From contig NZ_AKJE01000059.1 of NCBI RefSeq assembly GCF_000282495.1, forward strand, positions 31,769-95,768: a stretch of DNA of 64,000 nucleotides, in the 5' to 3' direction. Each line of letters opens with the position of its first letter. Within the stretch, counting starts at the first letter, position 1. This DNA comes from Pseudomonas sp. GM79 (lineage in GTDB: Bacteria; Pseudomonadota; Gammaproteobacteria; Pseudomonadales; Pseudomonadaceae). This document shows positions 7,604 through 16,171 of this stretch, piece by piece. A program made the translations under genes and the position numbers. The notes under the pieces were generated by a model. It had not been told where the DNA came from and ran no database searches. It saw only the letters and a list, made by a program, of their open reading frames with translations.

Positions 7604-8254
7604 ATGGCCACATACGAAATCCTGATTGCCGATGACCACCCTCTTTTTCGTAGCGCCCTGCATCAAGCGTTGACCCTGGGCCTGGGCCCGGATGTCCGTC
7701 TGGTGGAAGTGGCGAGCATTGCCGAGCTGGAAACCCGTCTGGACGAAAAGGCCGATTGGGATCTGGTATTGCTGGACCTGAACATGCCGGGGGCTTACGG
7801 TTTTTCCGGGCTGGTGCTGTTGCGTGGGCAGTACCCGCAGATTCCGGTGGTGATGGTCTCGGCTCAGGAAGAAGCGTCGATCATGGTGAAATCCCGTGAA
7901 TTCGGCGCCAGCGGTTTCATTCCCAAGTCCAGTGATTTGAGTGTCATTCAGAAAGCCGTACGCGCGGTGCTGGATGGCGACGTTTTCTGGCCGCCCCAGG
8001 CCTTTGAGGCGGTGAGCGTTTGCGCCGAAGCCAAGGCCGCCAGCGAGGGCCTTGCCAGCCTGACACCTCAGCAGTTCCGGGTATTGACCATGGTCTGTGA
8101 AGGTTTGCTGAACAAGCAGATTGCTTACGAGTTGAGCGTTTCCGAAGCGACGATCAAGGCCCACGTCACGGCCATTTTCCGTAAGCTGAATGTGCGGACC
8201 CGGACTCAGGCAGCGTTGCTCTTGCAACAACTTGAGTCAATTTCGAGCAACTAA
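7604..8254 (+). CDS. erdR: LuxR-type response regulator, ErdR-like
   Basis: 216 aa. Receiver domain about 1-125 with the acidic pair 'ADDHP' and phospho-acceptor Asp at about 58 in 'LVLLDLNMPG', plus the Lys in 'FIPKSS'. C-terminal LuxR helix-turn-helix 'LTPQQFRVLTMVCEGLLNKQIAYELSVSEATIKAHV'. It corresponds to ErdR (PA3604), which controls ethanol and acetate metabolism genes. No histidine kinase adjoins it, as in P. aeruginosa, where the partner is encoded elsewhere. The 239-base gap upstream shows no gene. dgkA follows 75 bases downstream, as in P. aeruginosa. Confidence 0.85.
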   Translation: MATYEILIADDHPLFRSALHQALTLGLGPDVRLVEVASIAELETRLDEKADWDLVLLDLNMPGAYGFSGLVLLRGQYPQIPVVMVSAQEEASIMVKSREFGASGFIPKSSDLSVIQKAVRAVLDGDVFWPPQAFEAVSVCAEAKAASEGLASLTPQQFRVLTMVCEGLLNKQIAYELSVSEATIKAHVTAIFRKLNVRTRTQAALLLQQLESISSN

Positions 8255-8329
8255 GGCGCTACGTGTTCACGCTTTTTTGACTTTGCTTCATCTAGCTTTC
8301 TCAATCCTTTTTGGTCAGTTGCCTACTTT

Positions 8330-8692
8330 ATGTCACCTTTCAAAGGCCAGACCGGCCTCAAACGTATCCTCAACGCCTCTGGCTACTCCCTGGACGGCCT
8401 GCGCGCAGCCTTCACCGGTGAAGCGGCCTTCCGGCAGTTGGTGTTGCTTAATGCCATCCTGATTCCGTTGTCATTCTTCCTCAACGTCAGCCGTGTCGAG
8501 CAGGCGCTGCTGATTGCGGTCTGCCTGTTGGCCTTGATCGTCGAGTTGCTCAATTCGGCGGTGGAAGCGGCCATCGACCGCATTTCCCTTGAGTTGCATC
8601 CATTGTCCAAGAACGCCAAGGACATGGGCAGCGCTGCTCAATTCGTGGCGTTGAGCATGATCGCGCTGGTGTGGGCGGTGATTCTGCTTTAA
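8330..8692 (+). CDS. dgkA: Diacylglycerol kinase
   Basis: 120 aa with three membrane segments (about 32-50, 55-72, 98-118) and the signature 'VELLNSAVEAAIDRIS'. The Glu and Asn of this signature bind Mg-ATP. It phosphorylates diacylglycerol, released by membrane-derived oligosaccharide synthesis, to phosphatidic acid in the inner membrane. No clear Shine-Dalgarno precedes the ATG. The stop overlaps the convergent finR stop by four bases. Confidence 0.95.
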   Translation: MSPFKGQTGLKRILNASGYSLDGLRAAFTGEAAFRQLVLLNAILIPLSFFLNVSRVEQALLIAVCLLALIVELLNSAVEAAIDRISLELHPLSKNAKDMGSAAQFVALSMIALVWAVILL

Positions 8693-9615
8693 GCGATAGT
8701 GGGCAGGACGATCTCGTCGCTGCGCTGAACCCCGGCGGTGAACGCGCGGCACAGTTCGAGGAATTCGCGCATCGCCGATGTCTGATATTTCTGTTTGTGC
8801 CAGATGAAATAGAACTGCCGCGCCAGATCCAGATCCGGTGTTTCTACTGGCACCAGGCTGCCGCGGCGGAACGCATCGCGCAGCGCTAGGCGCGAAATGC
8901 AACCAATCCCCAAACCTGATTCCACCGCGCGCTTGATTGCTTCGGTGTGTTCCAGCTCCAGGCGAATGTTCAGCGCGCTGCGATGGTGTCGCATGGCCTG
9001 GTCGAACGTCAGCCGTGTGCCCGAGCCTTGTTCGCGGAGAATCCACGCCTCATGACTCAGCTCCTCCATGGTCGCGATGCCACGTTTGGCCAGCGGATGC
9101 TGGGGCGCGCAGAACACCACCAGTTCATCTTCGACCCAACTCTGCACTTCGATGTCCGGATGGCTGCAGTCGCCTTCGATTAGACCCAGATCAATTTCAT
9201 AGTGCGCGACCTGTTGCACGATGTTGGCAGTGTTCTGCACATGCAGCTTCACCTGGCTTTCCGGATGACGTTGCATGAAGCTGCCGATCAGCAGGGTGGC
9301 GAGGTAATTGCCGATGGTCAGGGTCGCGCCGACCGCCAGAGAGCCGAAACCGGACTTGCCGTTGAGCAAGTCTTCGATCTCCTTGGCCTGATCGAGCAGG
9401 GCCACCGCTTGCGGCAACAGTTGTTTGCCGAGGGCGTTGAGGCTCAGCCGTTTGCCGGCGCGATCGAACAGCTGGCAGCTGCACTGACGCTCCAGCTCGG
9501 TGATCGAGGTGCTGGCCGCCGATTGCGAGAGGTTGAGCGTTAATGCAGCACGGGATACGCTTTCCTGCTGGGCGACGGCGACGAATACTTGAAGTTGACG
9601 GAGAGTAAATCGCAT
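8689..9615 (-). CDS. finR: LysR-type regulator FinR
   Basis: 308 aa. N-terminal winged helix-turn-helix 'MRFTLRQLQVFVAVAQQESVSRAALTL' followed by the LysR substrate-binding domain (about 90-300). It is divergent from fpr with 121 bases between starts, the arrangement described in P. putida, where FinR activates fpr under oxidative and sulfite stress. The shared region has the short palindrome ATATCGATAT (9614-9623) next to its own start. I chose the ATG at 9615; the frame runs to 9690 but the standard LysR start aligns here. Confidence 0.85.
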   Translation of the reverse strand: MRFTLRQLQVFVAVAQQESVSRAALTLNLSQSAASTSITELERQCSCQLFDRAGKRLSLNALGKQLLPQAVALLDQAKEIEDLLNGKSGFGSLAVGATLTIGNYLATLLIGSFMQRHPESQVKLHVQNTANIVQQVAHYEIDLGLIEGDCSHPDIEVQSWVEDELVVFCAPQHPLAKRGIATMEELSHEAWILREQGSGTRLTFDQAMRHHRSALNIRLELEHTEAIKRAVESGLGIGCISRLALRDAFRRGSLVPVETPDLDLARQFYFIWHKQKYQTSAMREFLELCRAFTAGVQRSDEIVLPTIA

Positions 9616-9736
9616 ATCGATATAACCGATAACCCTTATCTTAATAATCCAGTTAACAGATATTGTCGCTGCCATTAGAATGCGCTGCAATTGCGCACAT
9701 CATCGGCGCAGGCAAATCTCCAGGAGTCCCACGTAC

Positions 9737-10516
9737 ATGAGCAACATGAACCACGAGCGTGTCCTCAGTGTTCACCACTGGAACGACACTCTGTTCAGCT
9801 TCAAGTGCACCCGCGATCCGGGCCTGCGCTTCGAGAACGGTCAGTTCGTGATGATCGGCCTGCAACAGCCCAACGGCCGCCCGCTTATGCGCGCTTACTC
9901 GATTGCCAGCCCGAATTGGGAAGAGCATCTCGAGTTCTTCAGCATCAAAGTGCCTGATGGCCCGCTGACTTCCCAGTTGCAGCATCTGAAGGAAGGCGAC
10001 GAGATCATCATCAGCAAGAAGCCTACCGGCACCTTGGTGCTGGATGACTTGAAGCCTGGCAAACATTTGTACCTGCTCAGCACCGGTACCGGTCTGGCGC
10101 CGTTCATGAGCGTCATCCAGGACCCGGAAACCTACGAGCGTTTCGAAAAAGTGATCCTGTGCCACGGCGTGCGTTACGTCAATGAAGTCGCTTACCGCGA
10201 GTTCATCACCGAGCACCTGCCGCAGAACGAGTTCTTCGGCGAAGCCCTGCGTGACAAGTTGATCTACTACCCGACCGTGACCCGCGAGCCATTCGAGAAC
10301 GAAGGCCGCCTGACCGACCTGATGCGCAGCGGCAAGCTGTTCAGCGACATCGGTCTGCCACCGATCAACCCGCAGGACGATCGCGCCATGCTGTGCGGTA
10401 GCCCGAGCATGCTCGACGAGACCAGCGAAGTGTTGAACAGCTTCGGCCTGAAAGTTTCGCCGCGGATGCGCGAGCCGGGTGATTACCTGATCGAGCGTGC
10501 GTTCGTCGAGAAGTAA
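9737..10516 (+). CDS. fpr: Ferredoxin-NADP reductase
   Basis: 259 aa, the length of Pseudomonas FprA. FAD-binding 'RPLMRAYSIASPNW' (about 48-61), the NADP region 'LSTGTGLAPFMSVI' (about 112-125), and the C-terminal 'ERAFVEK' typical of bacterial subclass I enzymes. It passes electrons between NADPH and ferredoxin/flavodoxin and helps in oxidative stress and iron release. SD AGGAG lies about 11 bases before the ATG. Divergently controlled with finR. Confidence 0.95.
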   Translation: MSNMNHERVLSVHHWNDTLFSFKCTRDPGLRFENGQFVMIGLQQPNGRPLMRAYSIASPNWEEHLEFFSIKVPDGPLTSQLQHLKEGDEIIISKKPTGTLVLDDLKPGKHLYLLSTGTGLAPFMSVIQDPETYERFEKVILCHGVRYVNEVAYREFITEHLPQNEFFGEALRDKLIYYPTVTREPFENEGRLTDLMRSGKLFSDIGLPPINPQDDRAMLCGSPSMLDETSEVLNSFGLKVSPRMREPGDYLIERAFVEK

Positions 10517-10530
10517 GTTTCGCTGAAAAA

Positions 10531-10620
10531 TGTGGGAGCGGGCTTGCTCGCGAAGACGGTTTAACATTTAACGATGATGTTGACTGAGAGTCCGCTTTCG
10601 CGAGCAAGCCCGCTCCCACA
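10531..10620. repeat. REPIN (two inverted REP units)
   Basis: TGTGGGAGCGGGCTTGCTCG at the left and its inverted copy at the right (…CGAGCAAGCCCGCTCCCACA), with about 38 bases between, after fpr. First of many copies in this window of the type with core GCGGGCTTGCTCGCGA. Confidence 0.95.
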
Positions 10621-10639
10621 TTTGTTTGGTGCTGACCAT

Positions 10640-10679
10640 AAAAAGCCCGCGTTGCCTTAAGGCAGCGCGGGCTTTTTTA
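10640..10679. terminator. Bidirectional terminator between fpr and trmO
   Basis: AAAAAGCCCGCG..CGCGGGCTTTTTT with loop TTAA inside a TTGCC/GGCAG stem. A-run and T-run on both sides fit use by both convergent genes. Confidence 0.9.
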
Positions 10680-10695
10680 TGCCGGACGAAATTCC

Positions 10696-11397
10696 CTACG
10701 CGTTGGATACGGGAATGACTTCGAGCACGCGGATCAGGTCAGGCGTCGGGTAATGCCAGCGTACATCCACATCCCAGAACTGCGCGCCGTATTCCCTTTC
10801 TGGCGTAGGAATCTGGTACGCCGGGCGTGGGTCTTGTGCCAGGCATTGCTCGATCAGCTCGACCAAGGGCTCATCAAGCCGCTGAGCGTGGCCGTGAGCC
10901 TGTTGCAGTGCTGAGTCTGTCCACTGCACGGGAATCAGCGATGGCGGGGCGCTGGCGATGCTGTTGGACGCTGTGTCGATGATGTCCGCGTAAGGCACGT
11001 AAGGTTTGATGTCGAGAATCGGCGTGCCATCGAGTAGGTCGATGCCGGAGATCCACAGCCGATTGGCTTCGACTTTGTCCAGTTTGACCACCGATTGACC
11101 GATGCCATTGGGTCGATGCGTCGCCCGAGTGGCAAACACGCCCATGGATTTGTTGCCGCCCAGTCGGGGAGGGCGGACTTTCAGGCGTGGCTTTTCTTCC
11201 AGGGCCTGATGGAACAGGAACAGCAGCCAGACATGACTGACCTGTTCCAGCCCCTGCACCGCATCACCCTGATCGAACGGCGCCACCAGTTCCAGCACGC
11301 CTCGAGCGGCCGGGGCCAGTTGCGGTTGGCGCGGAATGGCGAACTTCTCCTTGAAGCAGGAGCGCACGAAGCCGATGGGGGAAACGCTGTAGGTCAT
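10696..11397 (-). CDS. trmO: tRNA (t6A37) N6-methyltransferase TrmO
   Basis: 233 aa, TsaA/YaeB family. 'PIGFVRSCFKEKFAIPRQP' near the N-terminus, then 'VWLLFLFHQ', and the signature 'GVFATRATHRPNGIGQSVVKL' plus 'LDGTPILDIKPYVPYAD'. It methylates threonylcarbamoyl-adenosine at position 37 of tRNA-Thr with SAM. The protein is a small beta barrel acting in the cytoplasm. It stands alone between two repeats. Confidence 0.93.
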   Translation of the reverse strand: MTYSVSPIGFVRSCFKEKFAIPRQPQLAPAARGVLELVAPFDQGDAVQGLEQVSHVWLLFLFHQALEEKPRLKVRPPRLGGNKSMGVFATRATHRPNGIGQSVVKLDKVEANRLWISGIDLLDGTPILDIKPYVPYADIIDTASNSIASAPPSLIPVQWTDSALQQAHGHAQRLDEPLVELIEQCLAQDPRPAYQIPTPEREYGAQFWDVDVRWHYPTPDLIRVLEVIPVSNA

Positions 11398-11471
11398 GGT
11401 CTAGGGTCGAGGCGGGGTGTGGGCGGGCATGATACCCGATTGACCCTTGGGTCGACGGTGACTGACAGATC

Positions 11472-11570
11472 GCCTTCGCGAGCAAGCCCGCTCCCACACT
11501 GGATTGATGATGGCCACAAATGGTGCGGCTACAGGAGTTCCAATGTGGGAGCGGGCTTGCTCGCGAAGGG
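11472..11570. repeat. Pair of REP units, tail-to-tail
   Basis: An inverted REP unit at 11472-11498 and a direct unit at 11544-11570, so the pair faces outward, unlike the REPIN at 10531. Lies between rhlG (ends 11582) and trmO. Confidence 0.9.
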
Positions 11571-11581
11571 CGCACCACGGA

Positions 11582-12352
11582 TTAAAGGCTAAACCCACCA
11601 TCCAAAGGAATAATATTCCCAGTCATATACGCCCCGGCCATACTCGCCAAACTGATCGCCAAGGCAGCCATCTCTTCCTCCCGCCCCCAGCGCTTCATCG
11701 GAATCAGCGCCGTGTCCTCGGCCAACGCCTGCTCATCATTGCCAATGTGCTGCGTCATCTTGCTCGGGAACCGTCCCGGTGCGATCACATTAACGTTGAT
11801 GTGTTGGCTCACCAGCTCCCGCGCCAGAATCCGCGACAGTTGATGCAGGGCAGCCTTGCTCGGGCCGTAGGCATACGCCTGTTCGCCGAAGGATGAAATC
11901 CCGGCGACCGAACCAATGTTGATGATCCGTGCCGGATTCGCCGCCGAACCGGCCTTGCGCAGCAGCGGCAGAAATTGCTGGATGCAGTTGAATACCGAGG
12001 TCACGTTGAGCTGCATGACCTTTTCCCAGCCCTTGACCGGGTAACTCTCCAGCGGCGCGCCCCAGGTGGTGCCGGCGTTGTTCACCAGAATATCCAGCTG
12101 ACCGATCTGTTCACTTAGGTGAGCAGCCAATTGCTGGACGCCTTCTTCGTGGGCCAGGTTGGCAGCTACCGCGTGACAAACCCCGAAGGCACTCAGTTCG
12201 TTGGCAGTTTGCTGACAGGCGTCGGCATCTCGGGCACACACGTACACCGTGGCGCCAGCCTCGACATAAGCCTTGGCGATCATTTTGCCGATACCGCGGG
12301 TGCCGCCGGTCACCAGAGCGGTGCGGCCTGCGAGAGAAAAATACGGGTGCAT
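11582..12352 (-). CDS. rhlG: RhlG-like short-chain dehydrogenase
   Basis: 256 aa SDR: cofactor loop 'TGGTRGIG' (about 15-22), 'NNAGTTWGAP' (about 91-100), catalytic Ser in 'NIGSVAG' and Tyr-x-x-x-Lys in 'YAYGPSKAA'. The start 'MHPYFSLAGRTALVTGGTRG' and whole layout match P. aeruginosa RhlG (PA3387), a NADPH-dependent beta-ketoacyl reductase first linked to rhamnolipid precursor synthesis. No rhlAB genes are in the window, so rhamnolipid production should not be assumed; a role in 3-hydroxyacyl or PHA metabolism is equally possible. AGGAC precedes the ATG. Confidence 0.85.
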   Translation of the reverse strand: MHPYFSLAGRTALVTGGTRGIGKMIAKAYVEAGATVYVCARDADACQQTANELSAFGVCHAVAANLAHEEGVQQLAAHLSEQIGQLDILVNNAGTTWGAPLESYPVKGWEKVMQLNVTSVFNCIQQFLPLLRKAGSAANPARIINIGSVAGISSFGEQAYAYGPSKAALHQLSRILARELVSQHINVNVIAPGRFPSKMTQHIGNDEQALAEDTALIPMKRWGREEEMAALAISLASMAGAYMTGNIIPLDGGFSL

Positions 12353-12449
12353 AGGGCGAGTCCTGAGGGCAAAGGGTCAGTACACCCTAGTCGTCAGCCG
12401 CCAGAAGCGGAGCCACTATTTTTGCGAGGAATGGGGGGCCATACGGCCC

Positions 12450-12515
12450 AGCTACAAGTTTCAAGCTACAAGCTACAAGCTAGACACTATCCGCTTGCGG
12501 CTTGTAGCCTGCAGC
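12450..12515. repeat. AGCTACAAG-type tandem/inverted repeat
   Basis: Copies of 'GCTACAAG' in tandem (12451-12480) with an inverted 'GCTTGTAGCCTGCAGC' (about 12499-12514). It is a common small intergenic repeat in Pseudomonas, able to form an imperfect hairpin just beyond the yehS stop. Confidence 0.7.
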
Positions 12516-12519
12516 TGCT

Positions 12520-12987
12520 TTACGCTCTCACTCGAAGAGTGAGCCCCTTGAGGAAATTGCGCAGCAACTGGTCGCCGCAGGTGCGGTAGTTGGTGTGGCC
12601 GAACTTGCGGAACAGCGCGCTCAGCTCAGGCTTGGACACCGGGAACTCGGCAGCCTTGAGGATCGCGTGCATGTCGTCCTCTTTCAGTTCGAAGGCCACA
12701 CGCAGTTTTTTCAGGATGATGTTGTTGGTCACCGGCACTTCGATCGGCTGCGGCGGACGGCTTTCGTCCTTGCCGCGCTTGAAGATCACCAGGCCATCGA
12801 GGAAATGCGCCATGACCTCGTCCGGGCAGCGTACGAAGCCTTCCTCGTCTTCCTCTTTCTTGTCGAGGTACGTCAGCAGGTCTTCCATGGACACGTCCAT
12901 GCCGCCGAGCTTGATGATCTCGATGACTTTCTTGTCGCTGATGTCGAGCATGTAGCGCACGCTGCGCAGTACGTCGTTATGAATCAT
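12520..12987 (-). CDS. yehS: DUF1456 (YehS) family protein
   Basis: 155 aa made of two similar halves of about 70 residues, each beginning with a helix like 'NDVLRSVRYMLDISDKKVIEII' and 'NNIILKKLRVAFELKEDDMHAIL'. That is the DUF1456 duplication. Function unknown. I chose the ATG at 12987 (MIHNDV), which has AGGAT at good spacing; an in-frame upstream ATG/GTG at 12996 would add three residues. Confidence 0.9.
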   Translation of the reverse strand: MIHNDVLRSVRYMLDISDKKVIEIIKLGGMDVSMEDLLTYLDKKEEDEEGFVRCPDEVMAHFLDGLVIFKRGKDESRPPQPIEVPVTNNIILKKLRVAFELKEDDMHAILKAAEFPVSKPELSALFRKFGHTNYRTCGDQLLRNFLKGLTLRVRA

Positions 12988-13062
12988 GGTGTGCAATCCT
13001 GATATTCAGCAGTGGGCGTCGCATAAGCCGCGGCGCCGAAATGTATGGCGGCGTGAAAAGTC

Positions 13063-13773
13063 TTAGAACTTCTCTTTGCCGGACAGGTAGCGCCATTGCC
13101 CCAACGGCACTTTGCCAATGGACACGCCGCCGATGCGGATGCGGCGGATGGCGACGACCTTCAGGCCCACGGCCTGGCAAAACAGGGCGATCACGCCCGG
13201 TTGTGGGTTTTTCATCGCAAAACGCAGACGGTTTTCGTTCTGCCAGCTGGCTTTGACCGGCGGCAGTTCCTTGCCCTTGTAGGTCAGGCCGTGGTTCAGG
13301 CGGTTGAGGCCGTGAGCCACCATGTCGCCTTCAACTTCCACCACGTATTCCTGCTCGATTTTGGCGGAGTCGGCGGTGAGTTTGCGCAGGATCTTCCAGT
13401 CTTGGGTGAACACCAGCAGACCGCTGGCATTGGCCTGCAGATCGGTACTGGCGGTCAGGCGCAGGAAGTGGCCCTTGAGCGGGCGTTTGCCGTAGCGGTG
13501 TTCTTCGCTCAGGGTCTCGGCGCTGATGGTCGCCATGGCCGTTTCCGCGTCCATGCCCGCAGGGACGTTGAACAGAATGGTCACCGGCTCCGGCGCAGTG
13601 GCCTTGGCTTCGGGATCGAGCTCGACTTTTTGGGTGTCGACCTTGAACTGCGGCTCGTCGATGACTTCGCCGTCCACGGTGACCCAGCCGCCCTCGATGA
13701 ACAGCTCAGCCTCCCGACGGGAACAGCCGACGAGTTCGATGAGGCGTTTGGAGAGACGAATCGGGTCAGTCAT
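13063..13773 (-). CDS. RsuA/RluF-like pseudouridine synthase homologue lacking the usual catalytic Asp
   Basis: 236 aa. N-terminal S4 RNA-binding domain ('RLSKRLIELVGCSRREAELFIEGGWVTVDGEVI', 6-38), then a pseudouridine-synthase-like domain. In RsuA-type enzymes the catalytic motif reads R-L-D-x-D-T-x-GLL. Here the ungapped match is 'DLQANASGLLVFTQD' (111-125), which puts Gln113 at the catalytic Asp and Asp111 at the Arg. The protein may therefore bind rRNA without modifying it, or may use Asp111. Databases are likely to call it an rRNA pseudouridine synthase. No operon partners; a REPIN follows upstream. Confidence 0.75.
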   Translation of the reverse strand: MTDPIRLSKRLIELVGCSRREAELFIEGGWVTVDGEVIDEPQFKVDTQKVELDPEAKATAPEPVTILFNVPAGMDAETAMATISAETLSEEHRYGKRPLKGHFLRLTASTDLQANASGLLVFTQDWKILRKLTADSAKIEQEYVVEVEGDMVAHGLNRLNHGLTYKGKELPPVKASWQNENRLRFAMKNPQPGVIALFCQAVGLKVVAIRRIRIGGVSIGKVPLGQWRYLSGKEKF

Positions 13774-13858
13774 GACAGGGCCGTAACAAAAAAAGGGTGG
13801 GCATTGTACCTGCTGGGCGCCGGTTAATCCCGGCTCCATTTGCGCCGTGCGGCTTTTT

Positions 13859-13948
13859 TGTGGGAGCGGGCTTGCTCGCGAAGGCGGTAGATCAGTCAAT
13901 TTATCTGTTGAATGACACACCGTATTCGCGAGCAAGCCCGCTCCCACA
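13859..13948. repeat. REPIN
   Basis: Two inverted GCGGGCTTGCTCGCGA-type units with about 38 bases between, between the RsuA-like gene and the acetyltransferase gene. Confidence 0.95.
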
Positions 13949-13965
13949 TTTTGTTCTGTGTTGTG

Positions 13966-14439
13966 TCAGCCGTGCTGCGAGTGTTGCTGGTTTTGGCGCA
14001 AACGCATGTGCAACAACGGATAGGGCTGACCCATACCGTCGTGCTCGGAGCGACCGATCACCTCAAAACCCTGCTTGAAGTAGAACCCCAAGGCCTGCGG
14101 ATTCTGCTCATTGACGTCCAGCTCATCGGCGTTCAGGTGTTCCAGGGCGTAGCGCAGCAATTGCTTGCCCAGGCCTTTGCCGCGATGCGCCGGGTCGATG
14201 AAGAGCATTTCGACCTTGCCCGCCGCCACGCCGGCGAACCCGGTGATGCGCTGGCGTGAGTCTTTGGTACAGATCAGCATCACCGCGTCGAGGTAGCGGG
14301 TCAGCACCAGATTCTTCAGCAGGTCGATGTAGCTGTCGGGCAGAAAGTCATGGGTGGCGCGCACCGAGGCTTCCCACACTTGGGTGAGTTCTTCGTAGTC
14401 GCTCTGTTTCGGTGTGTGAATGACCGAGTGTTGGCGCAT
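13966..14439 (-). CDS. GNAT-family N-acetyltransferase
   Basis: 157 aa. The acetyl-CoA site is seen in 'VEMLFIDPAHRGKGLGKQLL' (R/Q-x-x-G-x-G/A motif), followed by 'LDVNEQNPQALGFYFKQGFEVIGR', typical motif B. Substrate cannot be told. It lies downstream of rimO, separated by a strong terminator, so it has its own promoter. The C-terminus is Gln/His-rich ('RQNQQHSQHG'). Confidence 0.85.
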   Translation of the reverse strand: MRQHSVIHTPKQSDYEELTQVWEASVRATHDFLPDSYIDLLKNLVLTRYLDAVMLICTKDSRQRITGFAGVAAGKVEMLFIDPAHRGKGLGKQLLRYALEHLNADELDVNEQNPQALGFYFKQGFEVIGRSEHDGMGQPYPLLHMRLRQNQQHSQHG

Positions 14440-14491
14440 GCCCGCAGGCCTCTCTTGCGTGGAGTTCTTTCTCTCACAAAACGATAGACGT

Positions 14492-14533
14492 AAAAAAGCC
14501 CCGCATCTCGTCAAGAGAGCGGGGCTTTTTATA
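14492..14533 (-). terminator. Terminator after rimO
   Basis: AAAAAAGCCCCGC..GCGGGGCTTTTTAT on both arms with a 14-base loop containing TCTCGTCAAGAGA. It lies directly downstream of rimO. Confidence 0.85.
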
Positions 14534-14543
14534 TTTTTTGCGT

Positions 14544-15881
14544 TTAGATCTGTTCAGCCCACAGGTCGTACTCGTCGGCATCGGTCACTTTGCACCAGAC
14601 TTTGTCGCCTGGTTTCAAGTTGCTGCCGTTGTCGATGAACACGTTGCCGTCGATCTCCGGGGCATCGAAGAAGCAGCGGCCAACCGCGCCTTGCTCGTCG
14701 ACTTCATCGACCAGTACTTCGATTTCACGGCCGATGCGCATTTGCAGGCGCGCCGAGCTGATGGCCTGCTGGTGCGCCATGAAGCGGTCCCAACGGTCTT
14801 GCTTGACGTCGTCCGGCACAATGGCCGCGTCCAGCAGGTTGGCCGGTGCACCTTCGACCGGCGAGTACTGGAAGCAGCCAACGCGGTCCAGCTGCGCTTC
14901 GGTCAGCCAGTTCAGCAGGTACTGGAAGTCTTCTTCGGTTTCGCCGGGGAAACCGACGATGAAGGTCGAACGAATGATCAGGTCCGGGCAGATTTCGCGC
15001 CAGTTCTTGATTCGTGCCAGGGTCTTGTCTTCGAAGGCCGGGCGTTTCATGGCTTTCAGGACTTTCGGGCTGGCGTGCTGGAACGGGATGTCCAGGTACG
15101 GCAGGATTTTCCCGGCGGCCATCAGCGGGATCAGCTCGTCGACGTGCGGGTACGGGTAAACGTAGTGCAGGCGCACCCAGACACCGAGGGTGCTCAGGGC
15201 TTCGCAGAGTTCGGTCATGCGGGTTTTCACCGGCGCGCCGTTCCAGAAGCCGGTGCGGTACTTCACATCAACGCCGTAGGCGCTGGTGTCCTGGGAAATC
15301 ACCAACAGCTCTTTGACGCCGGCCTTGACCAGGCGCTGAGCCTCGTCAAGCACGTCACCGACCGGGCGACTGACCAGTTTGCCGCGCATCGAGGGGATGA
15401 TGCAGAAGCTGCAGCTGTGGTTGCAGCCTTCGGAAATCTTCAGGTAGGCGTAGTGGCGCGGGGTCAGTTTGATCCCTTGCGGCGGCACCAGGTCGATCAG
15501 TGGGTTGTGATCCTGGCGCGGCGGCACCACGTCGTGCACGGCGTTGACCACTTGCTCGTACTGCTGCGGACCGGTCACGGCCAGCACGCTTGGGTGTACG
15601 TTGCGAATGTTGCCTTCTTCGACGCCCATGCAGCCGGTCACGATGACCTTGCCGTTTTCCTTGATGGCTTCGCCGATCACTTCCAAAGACTCTGCCTTGG
15701 CCGAGTCGATGAAGCCGCAGGTGTTGACCACCACGACATCGGCGTCCTGATACGTGGACACAACGTCATAGCCTTCCATGCGCAGCTGGGTAAGGATGCG
15801 CTCGGAGTCGACCAGTGCTTTCGGGCAACCCAGGGATACGAAGCCAACCTTTGGATTGGCCGGCGCAGGAGTGGTGGACAT
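14544..15881 (-). CDS. rimO: Ribosomal protein S12 methylthiotransferase RimO
   Basis: 445 aa. N-terminal UPF0004 domain ('KVGFVSLGCPKALVDSERI') with three cysteines, the radical-SAM motif CxxxCxxC in 'EGCNHSCSFCIIP', and a C-terminal TRAM domain ('LVDEVDEQGAVGRCFFDAPEIDGNVF'). It attaches a methylthio group to an Asp of ribosomal protein S12. Length and both Fe-S cysteine sets are intact. Divergent from kup; the 290-base region between carries both promoters and shows no other gene. Confidence 0.98.
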   Translation of the reverse strand: MSTTPAPANPKVGFVSLGCPKALVDSERILTQLRMEGYDVVSTYQDADVVVVNTCGFIDSAKAESLEVIGEAIKENGKVIVTGCMGVEEGNIRNVHPSVLAVTGPQQYEQVVNAVHDVVPPRQDHNPLIDLVPPQGIKLTPRHYAYLKISEGCNHSCSFCIIPSMRGKLVSRPVGDVLDEAQRLVKAGVKELLVISQDTSAYGVDVKYRTGFWNGAPVKTRMTELCEALSTLGVWVRLHYVYPYPHVDELIPLMAAGKILPYLDIPFQHASPKVLKAMKRPAFEDKTLARIKNWREICPDLIIRSTFIVGFPGETEEDFQYLLNWLTEAQLDRVGCFQYSPVEGAPANLLDAAIVPDDVKQDRWDRFMAHQQAISSARLQMRIGREIEVLVDEVDEQGAVGRCFFDAPEIDGNVFIDNGSNLKPGDKVWCKVTDADEYDLWAEQI

Positions 15882-16171
15882 GTCTAACCTCGGTATTTGG
15901 GACGCCTCCAGCCGAAGTCGGCAAGGCGACAGACGGACGCTATGTTGCGTCTCTGGTCAAAAAGTGCGCAATTCTAGCGATGAGAGGCGCACTTGACCAG
16001 CTTTATGCAGGGAAATACGACGAGTGCTGCGCTATGCTTCGCGCCGTTACGCTTTACCGATTTTCTATAGTCAATAAAACGTCTGTAACAACACGTAAAA
16101 CAGCGCATGCTGCGCCACAAAGCATAGTGCTTCTTATAAGAAGTCCGAGTCTGAGCAGTAGGAGTTTTTGG

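Noticed and set aside
10365..11601. Short frames such as 10365-10619 and 11401-11601 across REP units
   Set aside because: They translate the repeat units ('GAGLLAKADSQ' and similar) and recur wherever REP elements occur; not genes.
14538..15887. 449-aa plus-strand frame opposite rimO
   Set aside because: Shadow of RimO, whose radical-SAM cysteines and TRAM domain are intact. The shadow has Val/His/Gln bias and no motif.
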